From Micromonospora lupini str. Lupac 08 (GTDB lineage Bacteria; Actinomycetota; Actinomycetes; Mycobacteriales; Micromonosporaceae): a stretch of DNA of 37,754 nt. This document shows positions 8,347 through 17,451 of this stretch, in pieces. The translations under genes and the position numbers were made by a program. How positions within the stretch are numbered: the stretch's first letter is position 1; every line of letters begins with the position of its first letter. The stretch is taken from assembly GCF_000297395.2 (NCBI RefSeq), contig NZ_HF570108.1, positions 2,605,252 through 2,643,005 on the forward strand, in the 5' to 3' direction. The notes under the pieces were generated by a model. It was not told the DNA's origin and ran no database searches. It saw only the letters and a program-made list of their open reading frames with translations.

Positions 8347-10053
8347 TTGACCAGGCATGGACTGCACCGCATCACCCGGCTCCGCAACGGTCCCCGGCGC
8401 AAGGCGATCGCCGTCGGCGTGGTCGGCGGTGCGGTGGTGGCAGGCATCGTGGCCACCATGATGCCGCTGCTGGCCAGCGACGACCTGTCGATCCGCGCGG
8501 TGGCCGACACGACCGCGACAATCGTGACGCAGGACGGGGACAACGCCACCAAGACGACCCTGGCGACCTGCCCGGCGCGCTGTGACGGCAACCCGCGTGG
8601 TGGCCGGGAGGCGGTCGTCGAGTTCGCCGTGACCACCGTTCCGGCCGCCGCCGTCAACGTCCGGGCGACGCTGCGCATGCACGCCTGGCAGCAGTTCGCC
8701 GCCACGGTGACCGCGCACGCCTCGCCGTTGAGCGCCCGCGAGACGCGCCCGGCCCCGGCGACGGCGGGGGCCGCGCTGGACACCGTGACCGGCGTGGCCA
8801 AGGGCGTCAACGAGTGGGACGTCTCCAAGCTGGTCACCGGCAACGGCACCTGGACGGTGTCGCTCGCCCAGACCGGCCTGGAGACGCGCGTCTACTGGGG
8901 ATCGGTCGAGAACCGCAACCCGGAGCTGCGGCCCAGCCTGGTGATCAGCTACGACCTGGGCACCCCGCCGTCGTCGGCGCCGACGACCCGTCCGGCCCCG
9001 ACGCCCTCGCCGAGCGTGCCGCCGACCACCGCGGCGCCCAAGCCCACGCCGACGCTCGCGCCGACCCGGACACCCACGCCCACGGGCAGCCCGGAACTCC
9101 CGTCCGGCAGGTGCGGCCAGGTGTCGGACACGCTCGTCCCCTCCTGCGGCGCCTGGTGGGGCATGTACTCACCCGCCAACGCGGGCAGCGGCTGGGATCA
9201 CGCCAAGGCGATCACCACAGTCGAGGCGCAGGTCGGGCGCAAGTTCGACATCGTGCACCGCTACCACGACTTCTCCAACGCCGGCAGCAACGGCGCCTTC
9301 CCCGACGCGTACGAGGCGCAGCAGATGCGCGAGGGCCGGCTGATGTTCTTCGCCTGGGAATCCCGCGACTTCTCCGCCGGGACGACGCTGAAGTGGTCCG
9401 ACGTCTACAGCGGTCGCCACGACGCCACCATCGACGCGGTCGCCGGTCGCATCCGCGCCGCCAAGGTGCCGGTGTTCCTGGGCTTCGACCACGAGCCGGA
9501 GGACGAGCCGAACAAGGGCAGCGACGCCGACTTCGTCCGCGCCTGGAAGTACGTGTACGAGCGGTTCGCCAAGGCCGGCGCGGACAACGCCGTCTGGGTG
9601 TGGACGATGATGGGCTGGTCCGGGCACTACTCCCGGTACGCCGGCCTGTACCCCGGCGACCGGTACGTCGACTGGGTGGCCTACGACCCGTACAACTTCC
9701 ACGTCTGCAACGGCAGCACCGTGTGGAAGAGCCCGAGCACGACAGTCGACGGCTTCTACCGCTGGCTCGACGAGAACGGCATCGGGGCCGGCAAGCCGCG
9801 GATGCTCGCCGAGTTCGGCACGAACTTCAACTCCGCCGACAAGGGGGCCAAGCAGCGCTGGTTCCAGGAGTTCCCGGCGGCCCTGAAGGCCCACCCGAAG
9901 ATCAAGGCAGCCATCTACTTCAATTCGCCGGGCATGACCACCCGCACGGCGACCTGTGACATGACGATGAACCACGACGCGTCCGCGGTCGCCGGCTTCA
10001 CGCAGGCCGGCAAGGACGCGTACCTGCGGCAGCCCACCGGAGGGAGCCGCTGA
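8347..10053 (+). CDS. Secreted GH26-type glycoside hydrolase with N-terminal DNRLRE/CBM-like domain
   Basis: A 568-residue extracellular enzyme of the type that cuts beta-mannan or mixed-linkage glucan. After an N-terminal membrane or signal segment (about residues 20-44) comes a DNRLRE/CBM96-like beta-sandwich (about 50-204, with GVNEWDVSKLVTGNGTWTVSL). A Pro/Thr linker spans about 205-255, and the GH26-like catalytic domain 256-560. The acid/base is probably E383 (GFDHEPEDE) and the nucleophile E489 (MLAEFGTNF). The start is TTG 8347, with AGGGAG at 8335-8340; no ATG is available nearby. It lies at the edge of the polysaccharide locus, so a role in trimming or releasing that polymer is plausible. 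The true substrate cannot be told from the sequence. Confidence 0.85.
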   Translation: MTRHGLHRITRLRNGPRRKAIAVGVVGGAVVAGIVATMMPLLASDDLSIRAVADTTATIVTQDGDNATKTTLATCPARCDGNPRGGREAVVEFAVTTVPAAAVNVRATLRMHAWQQFAATVTAHASPLSARETRPAPATAGAALDTVTGVAKGVNEWDVSKLVTGNGTWTVSLAQTGLETRVYWGSVENRNPELRPSLVISYDLGTPPSSAPTTRPAPTPSPSVPPTTAAPKPTPTLAPTRTPTPTGSPELPSGRCGQVSDTLVPSCGAWWGMYSPANAGSGWDHAKAITTVEAQVGRKFDIVHRYHDFSNAGSNGAFPDAYEAQQMREGRLMFFAWESRDFSAGTTLKWSDVYSGRHDATIDAVAGRIRAAKVPVFLGFDHEPEDEPNKGSDADFVRAWKYVYERFAKAGADNAVWVWTMMGWSGHYSRYAGLYPGDRYVDWVAYDPYNFHVCNGSTVWKSPSTTVDGFYRWLDENGIGAGKPRMLAEFGTNFNSADKGAKQRWFQEFPAALKAHPKIKAAIYFNSPGMTTRTATCDMTMNHDASAVAGFTQAGKDAYLRQPTGGSR

Positions 10054-10071
10054 CCAACGATGACGACATCG

Positions 10072-10090
10072 TGAACGCCGACACCGTTCA
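10072..10090 (+). terminator. Weak hairpin after the GH26 gene
   Basis: TGAACG (10072-10077) and CGTTCA (10085-10090) can pair across a seven-base loop, 19 bases after the stop codon. The stem is short and has no T-tract, so this is only a candidate. The rest of the 169-base gap to the next gene shows no convincing promoter. Confidence 0.3.
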
Positions 10091-10222
10091 TCGGGAGTTC
10101 GCAAGCTGATCCTCCGGCGTTCTGTCGGTTAGCAGATTCATGCACCGCCCAATCGGCGGATGCGCCTACCAGGCTGGGCGAGGCACGCTACCTCGGGTTC
10201 TCATCCATCTTGGAGGCGCAGC

Positions 10223-12217
10223 GTGCCCAAACTCTCGCACTTGTGGCGGTTGTCAGGACGACGTCGTACTCGGGCGGGGGTGGTCGCTCTGGCGACCGTC
10301 GCCGCGGTGCTCAGCGTGCCCTCGGTGTCCTCGGCGGCGGTGGTGCCGGTCCCCGCGACCGCGACCCTGGTGTCCGGTAACCCCAGCGACACGACCCCGC
10401 ACGCCCGCGACGGTGAGACCCGCGCCTTCGCGCAGGTCGGCAACACCGTGTTCGTCGGCGGCAGCTTCACCCAGCTCCGACAGACTGCCAGCTCCGCGTG
10501 GATCACGCAGCGCTACCTCTTCGCGTACGACCGGACCACCGGCACCATGTCCACGACGTTCCTGCCGGTGCTCGACGGCGCGGTCAACACGCTGGTCGCC
10601 GGACCCGGTGGCACGCTGATCGTCGGCGGCGCCTTCAAGAACGTCAACGGTGCGTCCCGCAAGAACCTGGTCGCGCTGAACCCCGCGACCGGCGCGACCA
10701 TCGACAGTTGGGTCGGACGCTCCGACGGCGGCACCGTCCGCGACCTGGTGCTGTCGGGCAACTCGCTCTACGTGGCTGGCGCGTTCAACTGGCTCAACGG
10801 CACCGCGCACGTCGGCCTCGGCCGGCTCAACGCGACCACCGGCGCGATCGACCCGACGTTCGCGATCGACGCCACCGTCGGGCGGCACGGCACCACGTCG
10901 TACGTGTGGACGATCGACGTCACGCCGGACGGCGGCACCCTCGTGCTGGGCGGCAACTTCACGCTCGTCAACGACCTGCCGCGCAACCAGATCGCGCTCG
11001 TCGACCTCACCGGCACCCCGACCGTGCTGGACTGGAGCACCGAGAAGTACGTGTCGCCGTGCGCGTCCCCGACGACGTTCGTGCACTACGTGCAGGACGT
11101 GCGGTTCGCCGAGGACGGCAGCTGGTTCGTGGTCGGCTCCAACGGCGGCGGCGGTTGGCCGACCGCGTACTGCGACGCCCTGGCCCGTTTCGAGACCCCC
11201 GCCCGGGGTGCCGGCCAGCTCGCCACCTGGATCGACTTCACCGGCAACGACACCATCACCTCCGTCGAGGTGGCCGACAACGTCATCTACCTCGGCGGGC
11301 ACTTCCGGTGGCTGAACAACCCGAACGCCAGCGACACCGCCGGCGCGGGCGCGATCGACCGGCTCGGCATCGCCGCGGTCACCCCGGCCACCGGCCTGCC
11401 GGTGAACTGGAACCCGCGCCGCAGCGGCAGCGCCTCGATGCCCGCCGGCACCACCGCCTGGGGCTCCGCGGTGCCGGTGCTCTGGCGCGGCTCGGACGGC
11501 CTCTACTTCGGGCACAACTCCGACGGCATGGGCGAGGAGTACCACGGGCGGCTCGGCATGTTCCCGCTCGCCGGCGGGCGCACGTTCACCGCGAAGAACC
11601 CGCCGTCGGCGACCACGGGCAACCTCTACGTGGCCACCGCCCCGGGCGCCGTGACCAAGGTGCCGTTCGACGGCGCCACGCTGGGCACCGCGACCGCGAC
11701 CAGCCAGCCCGCGTACACGGCGGCCGGCGCGACCTGGCGGGTCGACGACCGGATCTACTGGGCGCACACCGTCGCCGGCACGCCCACCGGCAGCCGCATC
11801 GACATCTCGCTGTTCAACGGCGGTGCGATCGGATCGCCGTGGGAGGCGTCCGGTTACAACGACTGGTTCAACCCGGCCCTGCTGACCGGCGCCTTCTATC
11901 TCGACGGTCGGCTCTACTACACCCGCACCGGCGCCAACAGCCTCTACTACCGCTACTTCGAGATCGACGGCAGCTATCTGGGCGCCACCGAGTTCGCGCT
12001 GCCCACCACCGGTGTCACCTGGTCGGGTGTGCGCGGCATGGCCTGGGTCGGCGGTCGGATCGTCTACGGTGCCACCGACGGCACGCTGCGCAGCGCGCCG
12101 TTCGACCCGACGGCCGCGCCGACCGCCGTGCTCGACGGCGCCACGGCGACGGTCATCGCCACGGCGACGCCCGAGTTGTCCTGGTCCACCCCCTCGCTGT
12201 TCTTCTCCGTGCAGTAA
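10223..12217 (+). CDS. Secreted beta-propeller (delta-60/DUF5122-like repeat) protein
   Basis: A 664-residue exported protein with a Sec signal peptide (RRRTRAGVVALATVAAVLSV, cleavage after about SSA). The body holds repeated blades of the pattern VFVGGSF, LIVGGAFKNVNG, LYVAGAFNWLNG, LVLGGNFTLVND and IYLGGHFRWLNN, each followed by a segment such as LVALNPATGATIDSW. This pattern fits beta-propeller repeats of the DUF5122 type. No catalytic residues are evident, so binding or scaffolding outside the cell is likely. GTG 10223 has GGAGG at 10212-10216; earlier in-frame starts would put extra residues before the signal peptide. A strong hairpin follows at 12261. It lies between the GH26 enzyme and the polysaccharide genes, but any link to them is inferred. 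Confidence 0.75.
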   Translation: MPKLSHLWRLSGRRRTRAGVVALATVAAVLSVPSVSSAAVVPVPATATLVSGNPSDTTPHARDGETRAFAQVGNTVFVGGSFTQLRQTASSAWITQRYLFAYDRTTGTMSTTFLPVLDGAVNTLVAGPGGTLIVGGAFKNVNGASRKNLVALNPATGATIDSWVGRSDGGTVRDLVLSGNSLYVAGAFNWLNGTAHVGLGRLNATTGAIDPTFAIDATVGRHGTTSYVWTIDVTPDGGTLVLGGNFTLVNDLPRNQIALVDLTGTPTVLDWSTEKYVSPCASPTTFVHYVQDVRFAEDGSWFVVGSNGGGGWPTAYCDALARFETPARGAGQLATWIDFTGNDTITSVEVADNVIYLGGHFRWLNNPNASDTAGAGAIDRLGIAAVTPATGLPVNWNPRRSGSASMPAGTTAWGSAVPVLWRGSDGLYFGHNSDGMGEEYHGRLGMFPLAGGRTFTAKNPPSATTGNLYVATAPGAVTKVPFDGATLGTATATSQPAYTAAGATWRVDDRIYWAHTVAGTPTGSRIDISLFNGGAIGSPWEASGYNDWFNPALLTGAFYLDGRLYYTRTGANSLYYRYFEIDGSYLGATEFALPTTGVTWSGVRGMAWVGGRIVYGATDGTLRSAPFDPTAAPTAVLDGATATVIATATPELSWSTPSLFFSVQ

Positions 12218-12260
12218 CGGTCCACCGTTCGTAACGGAGCGTCGGTAGATTGTTCACGTT

Positions 12261-12291
12261 GGGTCGGCGGCGGGACCACCGCCGCCGACCC
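12261..12291 (+). terminator. Hairpin terminator after the beta-propeller gene
   Basis: GGGTCGGCGGCGG (12261-12273) pairs perfectly with CCGCCGCCGACCC (12279-12291) around a five-base loop, 44 bases after the stop codon. It lacks a T-tract. It lies just before the acyltransferase, which argues against the in-frame TTG at 12250 being that gene's start, because the hairpin would then be coding. Confidence 0.65.
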
Positions 12292-12312
12292 CACGATGTG
12301 GGGGAGGGGTCG

Positions 12313-12864
12313 TTGGTCGGCGCTGCTGGCATCCGCGCGAAACGCGCCGTGCACCTGGTCTTCGCGCTCAAACGCGCCTGGTACAGGCTGCGCTACCGAC
12401 GGCTCACACTCGGGCGGGACGTGGAGATCCGAGGCCGGATCCGGCTGCGCCGGGGCGTACGGGTCAGCATCGGCGACCGGAGCCGGCTCAACAAACTGGT
12501 CCGTTTCGCCGGCCCCGGCGAGGTGCGCATCGGGGCCGACTGTCTGCTCAACGCCACCTGGATCGGCACCTGGACGTCGGTGACGGTGGGAGACCGGTGC
12601 CTGCTGTCCGATTGCGAGCTTCTCGACAACGACTTCCACAACCTGCCGCCCGAGCAGCGGCACGCCCCACCCGGCCCGGCCACGCGAGCCCCGATCGTCC
12701 TCGAGGAGAACGTGTGGATCGGCGCGCACGCCCTCGTCCTCAAGGGGGTCCGCGTGGGCCGGGACAGCGTCGTGGGCGCGGCGACTGTGGTGCGTACGGA
12801 CGTGCCACCGGGCGTCGTCGTCGTCGGCAATCCTCAACAGACGGTGAAGAAGTTCCATGACTGA
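12313..12864 (+). CDS. Hexapeptide-repeat (left-handed beta-helix) acyltransferase
   Basis: A 183-residue protein of the WbbJ/LacA-type acetyltransferase family, which moves an acetyl or other acyl group from a CoA donor to a sugar. Hexapeptide turns run through it: LGRDVEIRGRIRLRRGVRV, VRIGADCLLNATWIGTW and VWIGAHALVLKGVRVG, then VVGAATVVRTDVPPGVVVVG, ending in the NPQQTVKKF tail typical of the family. The likely catalytic histidine is H99 (LLDNDFHNL). TTG 12313 is preferred because GGAGG sits at 12303-12307; GTG 12298 and TTG 12250 are in-frame alternatives. It overlaps the Wzz-like gene by eight bases, so it probably decorates the polymer made by this locus. Confidence 0.85.
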   Translation: MVGAAGIRAKRAVHLVFALKRAWYRLRYRRLTLGRDVEIRGRIRLRRGVRVSIGDRSRLNKLVRFAGPGEVRIGADCLLNATWIGTWTSVTVGDRCLLSDCELLDNDFHNLPPEQRHAPPGPATRAPIVLEENVWIGAHALVLKGVRVGRDSVVGAATVVRTDVPPGVVVVGNPQQTVKKFHD

Positions 12865-14456
12865 CGCGACGCCCACCTCCTGGCCGACGGACGGCCCGTC
12901 CTCCGGCACCCCCCGTTCCGTCACGCTCACCGACCTGTTGCGGGTGCCGATGCACCGCCTGCGGCTGGTGGTCGCGGTCGCCCTGGTCGGCCTGCTCGCC
13001 GCCCTCGGCTACGTGCTGCTCGTCCCGGCGGCGGTGAGCGCGAGCGCGGTGGTGGCGGTCCGCCCGGTGGTCACCGACGCCTTCACCCCCAGCGGTGCGG
13101 GCGCCGACCGCGCCGTCAACATGAACGTGGAGAGCGGTCTCGCCACCGGCACCCAGGTGGTCCAACGCCTCGCCGACGCCGCCGGCGGCGAGCCGCGCGA
13201 CATCCGCAACGCCCTCGAGGTCGAGGTCCCCACCGGCGGGCAGATCCTGCGCTTCACCTACCAGGCGCACGACGCGCAGCGGGCGGTGCAGGGGGCCAAC
13301 CTGGCCGCCCAGGCGTACCTCGACGTGCGGCGCACCATGTACGAGCAGCAGCGCGCCGAGATGCTGCGCTCCTACGACGCCAGCATCACCAAGGTCGCCG
13401 CCCAGCAGACCGCCGTGCAGAAGCGGGTCAGCAGCGCCAAGGGCACCGCCGCCGGCGACGCCGCGCTTGCCGAACTGTCCGGAATCAACAACCAGCTCAC
13501 CCAGCTCAACTCCTCCCGCACCGAGATCGCCGCGGTCGACGTCAACCCCGGCTGGATCACGCAGACCGCCGAGCGCGCGCTTGCCACCTCGGCCGGGCAC
13601 CGACCGCTCTACCTGGTCGCCGGCCTGCTCGGCGGCGCGCTGATCGGCGTCGTGCTGGCGTACGCCTGGGAGTCGGCCGACCGGCGGGTCCGGTCGGTCA
13701 GCGACGGTCGGGACGCCACCGGCCTGCCGCTGCTCGGCACGGTGCGCCGGCCGGCGTTTCGGGGCAGCCCCCGGGCTGTCGACGCGGACATCCGCTACGT
13801 GGCGATGGCCGTCGCCGAGCGGGTCCGCCAACCGGCCCGGGTCGCGCTTGTCACCGCCCGGGAGGACGCCACGGCGCTCACCGCCGGGCTGGCGGTGGCG
13901 CTCGCCGCCGACGGCCGGGAGGTCTTCGTGGCCGACGACAGCGGCCGCGCCGAGCGCCTGCGCGCCGCCGTCCTCGCCGACCGGGGGCGGCTGCCCATCG
14001 ACCCGTCCCGGCCGCTGGTGCCCCAGCCCCGCCCGGCCGGCGCTCCGAGCCCGGCCGGCGCCACCGCGGAGAACCCGGCGCCCCGGCGGCCCTCCCCCGC
14101 ACCCGCCCGGCGCCCGTCCCTCCACCGACCCCGACGCCACGCTGACGCTGCCCCGGGTGGCGTCCGCCCAGTCCGAGAACGGCCGGCCGGCGTCGTCCGA
14201 CGAGGTGATCGTGGGGGTGGGCAGCGTCCGCTTCGGCACCTGGCGGCAGGGCGCCGACCACGGGCTGGTGCTGTTCAACGCCCCACCGGCGGAGTCCGAC
14301 GAGCGTGGCGTGGCGGTGGCCCGGCAGGGCAGCGCCGTGGTGGTGGTCGAGCGGGACCGCACCCGGCAGAGCGATCTGCGGCGGCTCGTCGAGCGACTGC
14401 GCGCCGCCGGGGTCACCCCGCTGGGCTTCGTGCTCACCCGCAACGGCCGGGCCTGA
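12857..14456 (+). CDS. Wzz-like chain-length protein fused to a degenerate BY-kinase-like domain (frameshifted)
   Basis: Wzz-type proteins set polysaccharide chain length and work with Wzy. The first part, from ATG 12857, has a membrane helix at about residues 35-57, a long external coiled region and a second helix at about 255-275 (PLYLVAGLLGGALIGVVLAYAW). A cytoplasmic domain follows with BY-kinase-like strands: RVALVTAREDATALTAGLAV in place of the Walker A loop and EVFVADDS in place of Walker A'. Coding character then moves by one base near 14090-14125, in a Pro-rich stretch with a C5 run at 14094-14098. It continues to TGA 14454 with GLVLFNAPPAESDERGVAVA and SAVVVVERDRTRQSDLRRL, like the Walker B half of CpsD/CapB proteins. 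GK[ST] and the Walker B aspartate are absent. Without the extra base the product is about 532 residues. Confidence 0.7.
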
Positions 14457-14459
14457 CAG

Positions 14460-15821
14460 GTGTCGGTCACCCGCGCTCCGGCGACCGAGCCGCCACCCGG
14501 CGACGCCGCCGCACCCCTCGGGCCTGCGCCACCGATCCCGCCCCCCGCCCGGCTGCCGCTCTGGCCGCTGGCGTTGATGTTCGGGCTGGTGCCGCTCTGG
14601 TGGGCGCTCGGGGCGTTCTACCTGGGCTGGCCGATGCTGGGCGCGCTACTGCTCGCGTTGCTGCTCACCCGGGGTCGGGTGCCGCTGCCACCGACGTCCG
14701 GCATCTGGCTGCTGTTCCTGGCCATCGTGGTCGTCAGCGCCACCCAACTGCCGTCGCCTGCCTCGCTGCTGACCTTCGCCCTGCGGTTGGCCTTCTACCT
14801 GACCGCGCTTGTGGTCGCCGTCTACGTCTACGTCGCCGCCCGCGAACGCGCCGACCTGGTGGCGGTGCTCACCCCGCTCTGCGCGTTCTGGTTCGCGCTC
14901 GTGGTGCTGGGCTGGCTCGGGGTGCTGGTGCCCCGGCTGGGGATGACCACCCCGATGGAGGTGCTGCTGCCCGGCGGCGTGGCCCGTACCCCGTTCATCC
15001 GGGACATGGTGCACCTGAGAACCGCGGAGTACAGCGAGCGCTCGCTCAACCCGATCTACCGGCCGGCCGCGCCGTTCTCGTACACCAACAACTACGGCAG
15101 CGCGTACGCCATGACCCTGCCCTGCGTGGTGGCGTACACGATGTTGCGCCGTCGGGGGTTGCTGCGCTGGGTGCTGCTGGCGTCGCTGCCGCTGTCGCTG
15201 GCGCCCGCGTTCCTCACGCTGAATCGGGCGATGTTCCTCAGCCTGGGCGCCGGGCTCGCGGTGCTCGGGGTGCGGGCCAGCCTGCGCGGCAACGTCCGGG
15301 TCGCCGCGTCCATCGTCGGCGTGGTCGTCATCGGCGCGCTGGCCACCCTGTTCATCCCGATCACCGACCTGATCAGTAAGCGGGTCGATTCCAGCGACAC
15401 CAACACGGACCGCCTGTCGCTCTACACCGAGGTGATCCGCCGCGTGCAGGATTCGCCGTGGCTGGGCTACGGCGCGCCGGTCAACGTGGACACGGTCTCC
15501 GCGGCCGCGCCGATCGGCACCCAGGGGCAGCTGTGGATGGTGTTGTTCAGTCACGGCGTACCGGCGCTCGTGTGTTTCCTGGCCTGGTTCGTCGCCGCCG
15601 CGGTGATCTGCGCGCGGGCGACCTCGGCGGCCGGGCAGTGGCTGGCGGTGGTGCCGGTGGTCTGCCTCGTGCAGGTCCCGTTCTACGGCATGGCCAACCA
15701 GAACCTGTCGGTCGCGTTCTTCGCCGTCGCCTTCGCCATGGCGCTCGCCGAACGCGAACGGCTCACGAGCACGCAGCGGTCGCGCCCGCCGCGCCCCGCC
15801 GGTACGGCGGTGCCGGCATGA
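14460..15821 (+). CDS. O-antigen ligase/polymerase-like membrane protein (Wzy-like)
   Basis: A 453-residue polytopic membrane protein with about ten or more hydrophobic helices and a large external loop (about residues 175-215, RTPFIRDMVHLRTAEYSERS). The family motif near the end, DSPWLGYGAPVNVD, and the LNRAMFLSLGAGLAVLG segment match Wzy/WaaL O-antigen polymerase-ligase proteins. It would polymerise lipid-linked repeat units at the outer face of the membrane. The start is GTG 14460, four bases after the preceding stop; the N-terminal 35 residues are Pro/Ala-rich. It overlaps the next gene by four bases (ATGA). Polymerase is favoured over ligase because Wzz and Wzx partners are adjacent. Confidence 0.82.
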   Translation: MSVTRAPATEPPPGDAAAPLGPAPPIPPPARLPLWPLALMFGLVPLWWALGAFYLGWPMLGALLLALLLTRGRVPLPPTSGIWLLFLAIVVVSATQLPSPASLLTFALRLAFYLTALVVAVYVYVAARERADLVAVLTPLCAFWFALVVLGWLGVLVPRLGMTTPMEVLLPGGVARTPFIRDMVHLRTAEYSERSLNPIYRPAAPFSYTNNYGSAYAMTLPCVVAYTMLRRRGLLRWVLLASLPLSLAPAFLTLNRAMFLSLGAGLAVLGVRASLRGNVRVAASIVGVVVIGALATLFIPITDLISKRVDSSDTNTDRLSLYTEVIRRVQDSPWLGYGAPVNVDTVSAAAPIGTQGQLWMVLFSHGVPALVCFLAWFVAAAVICARATSAAGQWLAVVPVVCLVQVPFYGMANQNLSVAFFAVAFAMALAERERLTSTQRSRPPRPAGTAVPA

Positions 15822-17443
15822 CCGCCGCCACCCGACCGCCGGCCGGCGCCGGCCCCGACGGCCCGCACCGCTCGGTGCCCGACGCCGTCGGCACCGTCGA
15901 CATCGGCGCGGCGGAGACGCGCCGCAGCGCACGCAGCGGCGTGGCCGGGCTGCTCGGCGCCGCCACCAGCGGCCTGTTCGGCTTCGTGCTGGCCGTGGTG
16001 ATCACCCGGGGGTACGGCACGGCCGGCGCGGGCGCGTTCTTCGCCGCGATCGGCGTGGTCACCGTGGCCACAGCGGTCTGCACGCTGGGCGCGGAGACCG
16101 GTCTGATGTGGGCGCTGCCCCGGCGTCGTCTCGGCGTCCGGGGCGACGCGGCCCGGGTGCTGCCGGTGGCGCTGATCCCTCCGCTGCTGGCCGGGCTCGT
16201 GGTCGCCGGCACCGGAGCGCTGAGCGCCGACGCGCTCGCCCCCCGACTGCTGCGGGGCTCGGGCGAGCACGGCGGCGCGTTGCTGACGCTCACCTTCGCC
16301 GCCGTGCCGGTGGTGGTGGCGATGACCCTGCTGCTGGCCGCGCTGCGCTGCGTACGACCCATCCGCGCGTACGTCGGCGTGCAGTTCCTCCTGCTGCCGG
16401 TGGCCCGCCCGGCGCTTGTCGGCGCCGCCGCGCTGGCCGGCGGCGGCCTGCTCGCCGGGATGACCGGCTGGCTGGTGCCGGCGGCGCTGGCGCTGCTTGC
16501 CTGCCTCATCCTGGTGGCCGGCCCGCTCGGCCTGGGCCGGGGCGCGGAGCTGCGACCGGGCCGGGCCGACTGGTCGACGTTCTGGCGCTTCGCGCTGCCC
16601 CGGGCCGCCTCGGCGGCCATCGACGCGGGCAGCATGTGGGTGGGGGTCCTGCTGACGTCGGTGCTGGCCGGGCCGGCCGACGCGGGTGTGTTCGGCGCGG
16701 TCGGCAGGTACGTGCTGGCCGGTCAGCTCGCCATGCAGGGGTTGCGGGTGGCGGTGTCGCCGCAGCTGTCCCGGCTGCTGGGGCGTGGTGAACGGGCCGC
16801 CGCGGCGGCCGTGCACCGGCAGTTGACGACCTGGGGGCTGGTGCTGTCCTGGCCGGTGTACCTGCTGCTCGCGGTGTTCGCGCTCGCGTTCCTGCAGCTG
16901 TTCGGCCCGGAGTTCACCGCAGGAGTGCCGGCGATGACGGTGCTCGCGCTGGCGATGCTCGTGAACACCGGCGTGGGCAACGTGCAGAGCCTGCTGCTGA
17001 TGGGCGGGCGCAGTGGCCTGCACCTGGTGTCCACGGTGGCCGGGCTCACCGTGACCGTCTCGCTCGGGCTCTGGCTGATCCCCGGGCACGGCGCGACGGG
17101 CGCCGCGTTCGCCTGGGCCGCAGGCATCGCCACCGAGAACCTCACCGCCGCGGCGTTCGCCCGCGCGGTGGTCGCCGAGCCGCTTGTCGACGCCGCGACG
17201 CTGCGCGCGGCGGCGGCCACCGTCGGCGGTGTCGGCCTCGCGGCGGGGGTCGGCGTGCTGGCCGGGGGCCGTGGCCTGCCCGGCCTGGCGGTGGCGCTGG
17301 GCGTGCTGCTGGCCGGTTGCGTCGGCATGTTGACGTTGCCCCGGGTACGCGCCGGCATCCGGGTGACCATGAGACAGATCCGTGGGTCCGACGACGCGGC
17401 CACGGCCGCCGGGCCGGCCCCGGAATCGACGAGAGGCAGGTGA
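15818..17443 (+). CDS. Polysaccharide flippase (Wzx/MurJ-like, MOP superfamily)
   Basis: A 541-residue membrane protein with about 12-14 helices and the layout of oligosaccharide flippases. It would move the undecaprenyl-linked repeat unit across the membrane for Wzy. Visible blocks are SGVAGLLGAATSGLFGFVL near the start (family-like first helix), FWRFALPRAASAAIDAGSM in the middle, and the second-half motif QLFGPEFTAGVPAMTVLALA. It begins with a cytoplasmic tail of about 40 residues. ATG 15818 overlaps the previous stop by four bases. It is followed by the sulfotransferase, with either a four-base overlap or an eight-base gap depending on that gene's start. Confidence 0.85.
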   Translation: MTAATRPPAGAGPDGPHRSVPDAVGTVDIGAAETRRSARSGVAGLLGAATSGLFGFVLAVVITRGYGTAGAGAFFAAIGVVTVATAVCTLGAETGLMWALPRRRLGVRGDAARVLPVALIPPLLAGLVVAGTGALSADALAPRLLRGSGEHGGALLTLTFAAVPVVVAMTLLLAALRCVRPIRAYVGVQFLLLPVARPALVGAAALAGGGLLAGMTGWLVPAALALLACLILVAGPLGLGRGAELRPGRADWSTFWRFALPRAASAAIDAGSMWVGVLLTSVLAGPADAGVFGAVGRYVLAGQLAMQGLRVAVSPQLSRLLGRGERAAAAAVHRQLTTWGLVLSWPVYLLLAVFALAFLQLFGPEFTAGVPAMTVLALAMLVNTGVGNVQSLLLMGGRSGLHLVSTVAGLTVTVSLGLWLIPGHGATGAAFAWAAGIATENLTAAAFARAVVAEPLVDAATLRAAAATVGGVGLAAGVGVLAGGRGLPGLAVALGVLLAGCVGMLTLPRVRAGIRVTMRQIRGSDDAATAAGPAPESTRGR

Positions 17444-17451
17444 GGGACATC

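Noticed and set aside
10498..12234. Long plus-strand frame over the beta-propeller gene
   Set aside because: Arg-rich shadow frame; the other frame has a signal peptide, a ribosome binding site and clear repeats.
12250..12312. TTG 12250 as start of the acyltransferase
   Set aside because: The added residues would be encoded by a terminator-like hairpin, and a better-placed ribosome binding site precedes TTG 12313.
14130..15379. Continuation of the Wzz-like frame to 15379
   Set aside because: After about 14125 the frame loses coding bias, becomes Arg/Gly-rich and overlaps wzy; the frame one base later holds the recognisable sequence.
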